A stretch of 64,000 nt of DNA from the NCBI GenBank assembly GCA_052401645.1, contig CP198939.1, forward strand, positions 248,001 through 312,000, written 5' to 3'. This stretch comes from Arsenophonus sp052401645 (lineage in GTDB: Bacteria; Pseudomonadota; Gammaproteobacteria; Enterobacterales; Enterobacteriaceae). Each line of letters starts with the position of its first letter. Position 1 is the stretch's first letter. Of the stretch, positions 53,376 through 64,000 are shown piece by piece. The position numbers were made by a program, and so were the translations under genes. Under the pieces are notes generated by a model. That model saw only the letters and a list, made by a program, of their open reading frames with translations. It had not been told where the DNA came from and did not search any database.

Positions 53376-54240
53376 ATCGTTAAATACAATAGTAAAATTA
53401 GAATTAATATTAATCTTTATTATTAAATATAACCACCTTAATTATAAAAATAACTAATATCTATTTTATATATTAGATTTTTTATTATCTTATCATTATT
53501 TAATAATGAATATGTATGTTTTTATATAAACGCAATTTAATATATGATATTATCATATTAGATTTATAGCGTTAGCGTATAATGATTCTATTATTTCACC
53601 ACCTATATATTTTGATATTCAAGATTTTTAAAAATCTATTTTCAGTACAGTAGTTAAGAAATTTTTTGCTTATACAGCAAGTAATTATAGTTTAATTAAA
53701 CTTTTAACTTTATAAAAATAAATCTGAATTATATTATGCTTTGTTATGTCTTAAGATATCTATTAATAAATGATTATTATATCTTCTAATAAATTATAAA
53801 CAAGATTAATGTATATAATCTCTTTCGTAAGAAATGCTTTTTTATTGTAAAAAGAGATAAACATAAAAATAAAATAAAGTAATTCTAATCTTATTATAGT
53901 CAAAAGAAGAAGAACAATAGAATAAGGTTTAAAGATATAATCTTTAATACTTCTATTATATAAAGTCACTGAAAATATTGATGGTTTATCTAAAAGATAA
54001 TTAAAAGATAATATTTTTTATTAACTATTTTTAATTAAAATTTATATTTTATATAAATATTATCTAAATTTAGTAGATAATGAAAACTATATCGTTATTT
54101 AAATTATGCTAGTTAGAAACTATAGATTGGTTTATTTAATTATTTCTATTATCTTTTGTAGAATTAATTTTATGACGATAAGTATAAGAACGGATCTTTC
54201 AGAATTAATCCTGAAAATAACAACAAACTTGTTTATCACT
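53376..54240. other. Gene-free stretch where nlpI is expected
   Basis: E. coli has the lipoprotein gene nlpI between pnp and deaD. No frame in this interval resembles it. Two short frames, 53763-53969 (minus) and the start of 54106-54294 (plus), have the Ile/Leu/Phe-rich make-up of random AT-rich DNA. The last part becomes more GC-rich and probably belongs to the deaD leader. Confidence 0.6.
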
Positions 54241-54247
54241 TTTAAAA

Positions 54248-54280
54248 GTCTTCATCAAATCATGATGAGGGCTTATTGTT
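54248..54280 (+). terminator. Stem-loop in the deaD upstream region
   Basis: GTCTTCATCA (54248-54257) pairs with TGATGAGGGC (54263-54272) over all ten bases, using three G-T pairs, with loop AATCA, followed by TTATTGTT. It could be the fossil terminator of nlpI or an attenuator in the long deaD leader. Confidence 0.5.
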
Positions 54281-54298
54281 CGTATAATAACTAATTTA

Positions 54299-54357
54299 AG
54301 CCAGTTTATATTTAAATGAGAATCATTAATTTTTTCATAAAATCATCTGAACTGGCT
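54299..54357 (+). promoter_or_regulatory. Leader structure next to deaD
   Basis: AGCCAGTTTA (54299-54308) pairs with TGAACTGGCT (54348-54357), nine Watson-Crick pairs and one G-T, closing a 39-base loop that holds a small AATGA-GAA-TCATT hairpin (54315-54327). It ends 13 bases before the deaD ribosome binding site (GAGG at 54370-54373). E. coli deaD has a long, structured leader involved in cold-shock control; a retained element here fits that. Confidence 0.45.
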
Positions 54358-54382
54358 ATCATAATAAATGAGGCATTTTTAC

Positions 54383-56197
54383 ATGATTAATGAGACTGAA
54401 ATCTCTTTTGCTGATTTAGGCTTATCAGCACCAATTCTCTCTGCGCTAAATGATCTTGGTTATAAAAAACCATCTCCAATACAGCAGCAATGTATTCCCT
54501 ATTTGTTGGATGGATGTGATGTATTAGGTATGGCTCAAACCGGTAGCGGTAAGACAGCAGCTTTTAGCTTACCATTATTACATAATGTAGATATCACATT
54601 GAAATCTCCTCAAATTTTGGTATTAGCACCAACTCGTGAGTTAGCTGTACAAGTTTCAGAAGCCATGAGCTCTTTTTCTAAATATATGCATTCAGTTAAT
54701 GTAGTCGCACTCTATGGCGGACAACGTTATGATTCGCAATTATATAGACTTAGACAAGGCCCTCAAATTGTAGTAGGAACACCAGGTAGATTATTAGATC
54801 ATTTAAAACGAGGAACTTTAAGCTTATCTCGTTTACATGGTTTAGTACTAGATGAAGCTGATGAAATGTTACGAATGGGTTTTATTGAAGACGTTGAAAA
54901 TATTATGAGTCAGATTCCAAATAAACATCAAACAACATTGTTTTCTGCTACGATGCCAGAAGCTATTCGTCGTATTACTAGTCGATTTATGAGATCACCA
55001 AAAGAAATTAGTATGCAATCTAGTGTAAGAATGCGTCCAGATATTACTCAGAGTTATTGGTCTGTCTATGGTATTCGTAAAAATGAAGCATTAGTTCGCT
55101 TTTTAGAGGTAGAAGATTTTGATGCAGCAATTATCTTTGTTCGCACTAAAAATGCTACATTAGAAGTTTCTGAAGCTCTTGAACGTAATGGTTATAATAG
55201 CTCTGCTCTAAATGGTGATATGAACCAAGCTCTACGTGAAAAAACATTAGAACGATTGAGAGATGGTCGACTTGATATATTAATTGCTACTGATGTTGCA
55301 GCTCGTGGTTTAGATGTTGAACGTATTAGTTTAGTTGTTAATTACGATATACCTATGGATGTTGAATCTTATGTACATCGAATTGGTCGTACTGGTAGAG
55401 CTGGTCGATCTGGGCGTGCTATTTTATTTGTTGATAATCGTGAACGCCGATTATTGCGTAATATTGAACGTACTATAAAGCAATCAATAAGTGAAGTTGA
55501 GTTACCGAGTTCTACTATTCTAAGTGAACGTCGTCAAGCTAAATTTGCTGAAAATATTCTAAAACAATTGGAAAGCAATGATTTAGAAAAATATAGATTA
55601 TTATTGACCAAATTAGTTTCTAATGAAGAATTAGATATGGAAACTTTAGCTTCAGTATTATTGAAAATGGCTCAAGGTGATCGTTTGTTAATATTACCAC
55701 CAGATCCAATTCGTCGGTTAAAACATGAATTTAATTTTCGTGATACTCATCGACGTAGTAATAATACTTCTAATTACAGTATGCGCCGCGAACATTTTAA
55801 TTCATGTGATATGGAATTATATCGTATTGAAGTTGGTCGTGATGATGGTGTTGAAGTTCGTCATATTCTTGGTGCAATTGCTAACGAAGCGGATATTAAT
55901 AGTCGTTATATTGGTAACATTAAGTTATTTTCTTCATATTCAACTATAGAATTGCCGAAGGGCATTCCAAACCAATTATTAAATCATCTAACTCGTATAC
56001 GTATTTTGAACAAACCAATACAAATTCAATTATTAGGTGATGTACAGTCGTTTAAACGTCGATATAATAAACATCATGATAGTAGTGAATTATCTGAACG
56101 AGGACGACGTTTTAATAGTGAAAGAGGACGATTTTATCGACGTAATGAAATACAGAATAATGTTGGATTACGTCGACGTGGTAATCATAATATATAA
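54383..56197 (+). CDS. deaD: ATP-dependent RNA helicase DeaD/CsdA
   Basis: DEAD-box helicase used in 50S assembly and RNA decay, mainly in the cold. Motifs: Q region near 14-36, AQTGSGKT (51-58), PTREL (83-87), TPGR (133-136), DEAD (157-160), SAT (188-190), and HRIGRTGRAGR. The C-terminal RNA-binding domain (VEVRHILGAIANEADINSRYIGNIKL) is present, and an Arg/Gly/Asn-rich tail is shortened. I chose the ATG at 54383 because GAGG lies nine bases upstream and MINETEISFADLGL matches the family; the ATG at 54368 overlaps that site. Length 604 (E. coli 629). Cys45 replaces an Arg of E. coli. Confidence 0.97.
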   Translation: MINETEISFADLGLSAPILSALNDLGYKKPSPIQQQCIPYLLDGCDVLGMAQTGSGKTAAFSLPLLHNVDITLKSPQILVLAPTRELAVQVSEAMSSFSKYMHSVNVVALYGGQRYDSQLYRLRQGPQIVVGTPGRLLDHLKRGTLSLSRLHGLVLDEADEMLRMGFIEDVENIMSQIPNKHQTTLFSATMPEAIRRITSRFMRSPKEISMQSSVRMRPDITQSYWSVYGIRKNEALVRFLEVEDFDAAIIFVRTKNATLEVSEALERNGYNSSALNGDMNQALREKTLERLRDGRLDILIATDVAARGLDVERISLVVNYDIPMDVESYVHRIGRTGRAGRSGRAILFVDNRERRLLRNIERTIKQSISEVELPSSTILSERRQAKFAENILKQLESNDLEKYRLLLTKLVSNEELDMETLASVLLKMAQGDRLLILPPDPIRRLKHEFNFRDTHRRSNNTSNYSMRREHFNSCDMELYRIEVGRDDGVEVRHILGAIANEADINSRYIGNIKLFSSYSTIELPKGIPNQLLNHLTRIRILNKPIQIQLLGDVQSFKRRYNKHHDSSELSERGRRFNSERGRFYRRNEIQNNVGLRRRGNHNI

Positions 56198-57404
56198 TGT
56201 TAAAAAATATTTAAATTTTATTTAAAATAAAAAACTGAATTTATTTAAATTGAATTTTTATTTATCTTTAATTAAGATGATTATATTCTTTTAAAAAAAT
56301 TTAAAATAATTAAAAACATGATCTAAATATACTAATCATTGCTTAATATTAATTAAATTTAATTTTTATTAAAAGAAATTTTTAAGTTAATTATATTAAC
56401 TAAATATTAGTAATGATAATAAACTAATATAGTTTTATATTTAAAATAATATATGTTTTTATTTTATAAAATAATTTTTAGTTTTTTAGCTATCAATACC
56501 GAATATAAAGATTATTTATGAACAATATATAATATTAATTATTTATTAAAAATAAATAATTATATATTATTTAATTAATATTAAAAATTTTAAATTTTTT
56601 TTAAAATATAAAAGCTTTATTATATAAAGCGTTTTTATATTTTAAGAAATAAATTAATTTAGTTTACATGATAAATAACATTGAAATAATTAATATTAAT
56701 ACTTTATTTTTTTAATAAAATTAATATTAAATAATTCATTATTATAATTAAAAGTATAACTTTTATATATAAAGAATTAAAATCTATTCAAAAATAGAAC
56801 TGTGATATTATTTGTTTAATTTAATATATTTATCATTATAGAATGTAAATGTTAAAATAATTATTTTTTAACAATAATTCTTAATTATAGAATATTACCA
56901 CAGGCAATATAGTTTAGGTGATCATTTATTATATTTAAATTTATTTATTTTTAATTAATAAATTAAATACTAATTATGTGATGAATTTATATCTAATTTA
57001 GATAATAAATAATAATATATTTTTTATAGTATTAAGCTTTAATCTATAAGTATTTAATAAATATTAATTTATTATTTTTATTCGCATTTTTTATTAAGAA
57101 TTTATCTTAAAAATTATAATTTAATGATTTATAAAATTTCCTTCAATTTATATTTTAATTTTTATATATTATTAGTGATATGATTTTTATAGATAACTCA
57201 TAAATGAAGATTTAACATAGATTTTTAATTTAATTATTTAAAAAAATTATCATTTTATTTTAAATTATTTTAGAAAAAAATATACAAATATAATTTATTG
57301 GTTTGATAGTTTATTTTATTCTTGTAAATTACTGTTTTTAATATATTTATATTGTTAAATAAAAAATAGAAATTTATTTTTAATTTAATAAAGATTATTT
57401 ATTT

Positions 57405-57444
57405 TATTTATATTGATGAAATTGAAATTTCATCAATATAAATA
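57405..57444. repeat. Perfect hairpin in the terminal desert
   Basis: Arms 57405-57423 and 57426-57444 are exact reverse complements over 19 bases with a GA loop; the core is ATTGATGAAATT. The G-C pairs make it more notable than the pure A/T palindromes nearby. No gene adjoins it; it lies 1.2 kb after deaD. Confidence 0.55.
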
Positions 57445-57598
57445 TATATTTTCTCTTAAGGTAAAATTAATTAAAAAATAATAAAAATAATTTATAATGA
57501 AATAAATTAATAATCCTAATTAAGTTTATAAAACTTATATTTATTGAGAAGTATTTATAAAGATTATTTATTTTAATGCATTATATATTAAGTTATAT

Positions 57599-57643
57599 TT
57601 TTAACCTTACATTGTTTTATTTTAAAATAATGTAAGGTTAAAA
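57599..57643. repeat. Second long hairpin in the terminal desert
   Basis: TTTTAACCTTACATT (57599-57613) pairs exactly with AATGTAAGGTTAAAA (57629-57643), and the pairing continues inwards by a G-T pair and five A-T pairs, leaving a three-base loop. It lies only 155 bases after the previous hairpin. The core AACCTTAC is unusually GC-containing for this region. Confidence 0.55.
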
Positions 57644-60600
57644 ATATAATTATTAAAACCAATATAAATAAAAAAAGAAGAAAATTTTACTTAATTAATT
57701 GATTTAAAATAAATAAATTTAATATTTTAATAAATAATAGTAATAAATAAATACTAGTTATCAATACGATTATTATTTTTTACAATATACTATTTAATAT
57801 AAATTATAATTTTTGATTTTTCGATATAAACGGTAAATACATATATTTAATATTAATATGATTATCTAATAAAATTAAAAAATATTTTTGATTAAAAGTA
57901 ATATTAATTAATAATAATTAAAAAAATTTTTTTTAAAATTAAAATATAACTATATCAAAGAATTTTTTAATAAAAGAATTATTATATTTAGATAATTAAA
58001 TAAAATAAAATTAATACTAATATTAATAAATAAACAATTTATTAAGTTAATACATAATAATGATATATTATAATTCATTAATTAAAATTACAAAAATAAT
58101 TTATCCTACATGATAAGATATAAATATATTACTGTTATTTAATTAATAAATATTATATTAGTATCAATAATATTATTAAATTTTATTCTACTTTTACTTT
58201 TAAATAAATTATTTAATATTATATAAATAGTATGAATGTTGTTAATTAAATTATAAATATATATAATTAGAAATTATTTTAATAATTTTAAAATAAAAAA
58301 TATAAATTAATAGATCAAATCTATATTATATATAATAAATATTATCATTAATAATGAAATATTTATGTTTAAGTGGATCTACTAAATATTAAATAGATAT
58401 ATAAATTAAATATATATTTAAAAAAAGTTTTAATTTTAATAAACAAATTATAAACATAATTAATTTAGTAAAATAGATTTTATCTATATTATTTAATTAA
58501 ATAAGTAAATCAATAAGATAAAAAAACATTTTAGCATTAAAAATATAATATATATAGAATTCAAATGTAACAAAATTAATTTATTTTTAGTAAATATCAT
58601 TGAAAGAATTACATATATTATAATAAAAATTATTATTTAAACTCATGGATTATTTGAATTAAGATTACATACATAAGTTATAATCTAGAGTCAAAAAAAA
58701 TATTTTTTCAACTATTTCTAAAAAGTAATTTTAGTAACAATAAAATAATAGGTATTATTATATTTAGAATATTTAAAAATTTGAATAACTTAAAGATTAT
58801 CATAGATAAAATATTAATTATGAATAAAGATATTATCTTTTAAATAAAATAAATATACACCATTATTTAATTTAATCTTTATTTATAAAGATATAAAAGA
58901 GCTTGATAATTTTTATCTAATTTTTTAATATTTATCACAGCAATTTAATCTCAGTTATGATTTGTATAGAATACAGATCATATTATACTATATAACAAGT
59001 AAGATCTTATATCTTTTATAACTATTATGTAGACTTTCATCTATAAAATATTTTGATTAATATCACTATTTTATTAGATATAATTAAGCTTATTTAAAAT
59101 ATTTTAAAATAAAGAAAAAATTAATATTTTGATACATAGACTTATAATTATACTTGTAAAGTATAAATGATTTAATCAATAGATAATTTATTAAAAATAA
59201 ATATTTATTGTAAAATACAATGAGTTTTTATTAAACTTAAACGATATTATAATATTTGATAAAATGATAAAGATTTTATAGTTATATTTATAACTAAATT
59301 AATTTTCTAATATAGAATATTAATAAACATATTTTATAAATATCAATTTTATTTTTTATAAATTATGAATGTTATAGTATCACTATACAATTTATAATAT
59401 TTTTATTATCGTCTATAATAAATTAGACTAATATACGTAAAGATATAAATAGATTCATGATACTTCTTTTGGATATTTGTATTATGAACAAAACAGTTAA
59501 TATAAAAAAGATAATAATACGTTATGTTATTAAAATTAACTAATAAGATCAAATAAAACATTTTTTATTTTATATAGCTAAGATATTTTATTAAAAAGAA
59601 AAATAAAAATACTAAATTATTTTAGTACATTTAAAAAATTATCATTTAGTTTTATTATTTTAAACATATTGTTTTTAAATGCTTTATAGATCTTATTTTT
59701 TTTAAAAATTTTTTATGAAATAAATTTACTATAATAAGAATGTTGTATTTTATAGATTAGTGTATAAAATAAGGTTGTATATTTAGTAAATTTTATGAAT
59801 ATCTAATTTTTTAAGATTATTAATTTTTCTATATTACTTTCATTAAATAGTTATATTATTATTGTAATGAAAATTAAGATAATTTTTATTAAAATTAATA
59901 ATTTAATTAACAATATTTATTGATATATAATATTAGATTAATCAATAATTTTAATTTTTTTACTTACATAAAATATTTTTTATATAGATAACATTGTTTG
60001 TAACAAACATTTTTATTATTGTTTAAATTTATTAATAAATTTAATTTTAATTAGATACTTATTAAGTTAGTGAAGTAAAATCGAAAGTTTGATTTGTATT
60101 TTATGATGTAAATATATCCTTATTATGAACATAATTTGATTGATATCTATTGCTATTGATTATTATATATTATTATTGGTTTAAAATTTATATTTTTTGA
60201 TTTATAAATTGGTAATAATCTATTTTTTAATTGTAGTTTAAGAGTGGAGTGTGCTTTGATATTAAAAATCTTTATAGTTTTAATATATTTAATACTGGAA
60301 TAATTTAATTGGATATTCTAGATCTATCATCGATATTTTTCTCATTAATTCATGTATAAAATTTATTTTGTAAGTTATATTTGAATTTGGAGAAATTATT
60401 ACTATAATGTAGATTTAATTTATGATATTTTAGATAATTTATATATTCTTTTATATTTAATTATTCAATAGTTAAAATATGTTATACATAAATATAATTA
60501 TAAAGATTTTAAATAGTTAAAAAATACATTTCTTTATTTGATAATTGAATTAAATAAATATAACTTTATTTTTATGAGTTTTTAATATAATTACTAAATG

Positions 60601-63600
60601 GTTAATATTATTAAACATTTTTTAATCTTTTTTTTAACTATTATGTCAAATCAACTGGATACTTTATTAAAAGAATATTTATTTAATTAAATTCTTAATA
60701 TTTTTAACTTTAAAATTATTATCATCATAATATATATCTATATGTATAAAAAGATTGAAAATTAATACTTTCATTATAATTTTTTATTCTTTTACTTAAT
60801 TAAAATAAAATATTTAAAAAAATAAAACGTAACTATTATATAAGAATAATAATAATTATTAAAATAAGTTTATTTTATTATTTATCAATTTCTATTGATT
60901 GAAATAAAATTATAGAAAGATAACGAAAATATATATGAAAATAAAAATGTGTGATTGTAAGATAATAATTAAGTTATAATAATTATTTTTTTTAAATGGT
61001 CAATGATCTATTAATTTATGATTTTAGATTTATATAGTATTATTAAAAACAATAAATATAAAAAAATAAAAATATGATTAGTTTAATATTATTAATTATT
61101 TTCTGTAAGAGAAAAATAATTAATAATAGGATTTTAGAAAATAGTTAACACTATATCATATTATTTATAATATAATTATAATATTCTTATAGAAGAAACT
61201 TTGGTTCTAGATCTTTTATCTTTAATAATTAAAGTAGTAATTTTAATCAATTTTTTAATAAAGCAAAATCTCTATAATTAAAGCAAGAAATTATTTAGTA
61301 ATAAATTCTATAATTTTAATCATTAAATCTGATAAAAAATAAATTTTTTATTTTTCTTAATTAATAAAATACAACTGTAACATTCTTATCATCCACAATT
61401 TATAAAAAATGATAGGAATTAAATGTAATATCTCTAATATTCAAATTAATATTTCATTTTAAGCAATTTATTGCTTAAAAAACTAGTTAATAGTAAATTA
61501 TTTTTATTTTATTTTTTTATAGATTTTAATAATATAAAAGAATTAATATAATTATGAAATTTATTATTATTTATAATATATTAAATGTTTAATCAAAATA
61601 TCTTATACTAGATATTTATTAATAATTTTCTTTATATGATCTATAATAATTAAATTAACTTCATATTCATTTACTTAGTTATTAATATAATAGTATTATT
61701 ATATATACTTTACTTAAGTTTGTTTGTTTACTAATGAAGATAAAATAGATATAAAATATTCATAAAAATAATTTTTATCTAAGTTAGTTATTTAAGTGTG
61801 ATAAATATTTATCTTTTTTAAAGATAAATATTAAATAAAGAGATATTTTAACTATCTCTTAACATTTTATTTTTAATCTTTTGTTTAAATCTAAAATAAT
61901 AATAAAATTATTAAATTAATTCTATTATAAAATTGTAATATTTTATACATTCAGTGATTGTTAAACGTATTTTGATTTTTTTATAAAATTTATTTATCGT
62001 ATAAGATCTTTTTTAAAATAAAAAATTTATTTTGTACGTTTTATTATAACTCATATGAAATATTTTTCATTTATTTTAAGAGAATTAATAATTGAAAATG
62101 ATTATACTATAGTAATAACATAAATATTATTTGATAAATATTAAGTTTTTATATTCTTGATAAATCATTATTGATTATTACTTAATATAAGATATTCATA
62201 TATTTTATAATATAGTTATATTTGTTTTAATAAATTTAATGTTGTTAAAATTATCTATATTATTTAGTTAACTAAATAATGTTATTATTAATCTTTATAC
62301 ATATTAAATATGAGTTATATCTCTTTATATATAAATAAATTTTAATAACATTTATTATTTTATTATTTATATTAATAATAACATTATTATGAAACTATAA
62401 ATTACATTATTTTTATTTTTTTAAATAAATCGTATTATAAATTAATAATATAGATGATAATATGATATAAAAAATTATCGTATTGAATATACTTAAAATA
62501 TAATAATTCAACATTTGATCATAATTTTTATTAATGTTAATATATTTTTTTTCTAAATTTATAAATAATTTCCATAGTCTTATTTTTCTATATTTATGAT
62601 ATCATCAAATAAATACATTATTAAGTAAAGTTTTACTTAATATTCTATATTTTACCGTGAAGATATCTCTATGTTGGTTTTAAATCTATTTTATAAACTA
62701 TTATTTTAAAATTAACTATAATTTTAATTATTAATATTATCAGTTTTATAAAAAATTTAATCTTATATAATATTTTATTATATATATTATAAATAATTTT
62801 TCAACTGAATATTCAAATATTAATTACATGATGTATATATAAAATATAAGAACTTTTTAGAATAGCAGATTGATTTACTTTTAAGACTTTTTATAAATAC
62901 TTCAATATAATACTCTATAATAACAGTAATAAATATAATCTAGAGATAAATTTATTAACTATGGTGTTTTTTTATTTATTAATTTGATATATAGATTAAA
63001 TTAATGAATAAACTTTATTTTTTTATCTGTTTATTTTATTGATTTTTTAATAATATATTTTCGATTTTTAAAATTAATATTTAATGTTATAAACTTTTTT
63101 TTTGAACAATAAGTTTATTAATTTTAACATTAGCATTATTATTTAATATAAGTTTTATTTAGTTATTGACTTATTTGTTTTCTATATAAATATAAAATTT
63201 ATATTTTACTTTATAAATAAAAGTTATTAGTATTTTTTTTAACTATATAAAATAAATATTTTATATTTTCTAATATAATTAATAATAATTTTATTTATAA
63301 AAGAGAGATTATTTTAATATATTAAATATTTTCCTATTTATTTTGTATTTTAAAGTATTAATAGATTTCATTAAAAATAAAAATTATATTTGTCTTAATT
63401 TAATTTTATTATATAAATAATTTAATTATCTTTACGATTAATTATATTTATCATTTTTTCTAAATTAACATCTTCTATATCTTTTATATACTAATTTAAA
63501 ATATAAATATCTTTCTTATAATTATTTAGTTTTACATTCTAATAATATATTTAATATTATTAAAAGTTATAGATTAATAAGTCGATATAATCAATAGTTT

Positions 63601-64000
63601 ATTATCAACATATAATCCAGCTAATAAATTATTTTGATTTTTAATGTAAATTAATTTTATTATTTATTTTAGATATTATTTTACTTAGTATTATAATAAA
63701 ATTATAGTTTTATTAATCATATATAACTATTATTATAAATATATTTTAATTGTTTCACTTAATGATTCATAAACTCTATTATAAAATGGTTTTTAAAAAA
63801 AAATTTTATATTATTAATCATAATATAAAATAGTTTATGTGATTATAATTTATTTATTTTTTTTTAAATATTATAGTATATTCAAATACTTATAAGTTAA
63901 CATAGCTTAATTTATAGCTACATTTTTATTTAATAAATATGTTTTAAATAAATTTTAATAACAAATTGAAATTATTATTAGATAAGTTATACTTATTTTA

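Larger units (their letters stand above)
56198..64000. other. 7.8-kb gene desert at the window end
   Basis: No gene-like frame appears on either strand to the end of the window, and no tRNA, insertion sequence or array is visible. DNA is extremely AT-rich. Two long hairpins (57405-57444 and 57599-57643) are listed separately. In E. coli the next genes after deaD are mtr and others; I see none of them. Whether a gene begins beyond 64000 cannot be told. Confidence 0.7.

Noticed and set aside
53763..53969. 68-codon frame on the minus strand between pnp and deaD
   Set aside because: Rich in Ile, Leu, Phe and Tyr as expected from random AT-rich DNA, with no binding site, no similarity I recognise, and no operon context.
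54106..54294. 62-codon frame before deaD, considered as an nlpI relic or small membrane protein
   Set aside because: No lipobox, no match to NlpI, no good binding site; its second half overlaps the stem-loop of the deaD leader, which explains its better composition.

Overview
This window looks like a chromosome segment of a strongly reduced, very AT-rich gammaproteobacterium, most likely an insect endosymbiont of the order Enterobacterales. Every protein I recognise aligns almost end to end with its Escherichia coli counterpart, and the gene order follows two E. coli neighbourhoods. Only 29 protein genes and 2 tRNA genes are left. By my count about 27.8 kb of the 64 kb (roughly 43%) is coding; the rest is extremely AT-rich DNA without recognisable genes. 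Arsenophonus-like symbionts of blood- or sap-feeding insects would fit, but the genus is a guess: I could run no comparison.

Layout. Bases 1-4337 hold no gene. Bases 4338-17278 follow the E. coli 94-95 min order: miaA, hfq, hflK, hflC, purA, rnr, rpsF, priB, rpsR, rplI, with hflX, nsrR, rlmB and others missing. An 11.8-kb gene desert follows (17279-29063), then ppa on the minus strand. Between ppa and mdh the order jumps to the E. coli 71-73 min neighbourhood. From 31669 to 56197 the window carries mdh, ispB (minus), rplU, rpmA, obgE, greA, rlmE, ftsH, folP, glmM, secG, tRNA-Leu(GAG), tRNA-fMet, nusA, infB, rbfA, truB, rpsO, pnp and deaD. The genes dacB, yhbY, rimP and nlpI, expected in between, are absent. 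The last 7.8 kb hold no gene.

Function. Nearly everything retained serves information processing: ribosomal proteins (S6, S18, L9, L21, L27, S15), translation initiation (IF2, tRNA-fMet), ribosome assembly (ObgE, RbfA, RlmE, DeaD), RNA decay (RNase R, PNPase, Hfq), transcription (NusA, GreA), tRNA modification (MiaA, TruB) and replication restart (PriB). Membrane quality control is kept as a set (FtsH with HflK and HflC), with SecG for secretion. The few metabolic genes cover AMP synthesis (purA), pyrophosphate hydrolysis (ppa), the TCA cycle (mdh), quinone side chains (ispB), folate (folP) and peptidoglycan precursors (glmM).

I found no new defence, mobile or secondary-metabolism system, no CRISPR array and no insertion sequence. 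The points worth a second look are the persistent deserts, several perfect palindromes and retained leader structures, an Asn-to-Ser change in the IF2 GTPase motif, a His-to-Tyr change next to the TruB catalytic loop, recurrent cysteine gains at conserved positions, and loss of the encoded CCA end in tRNA-Leu.
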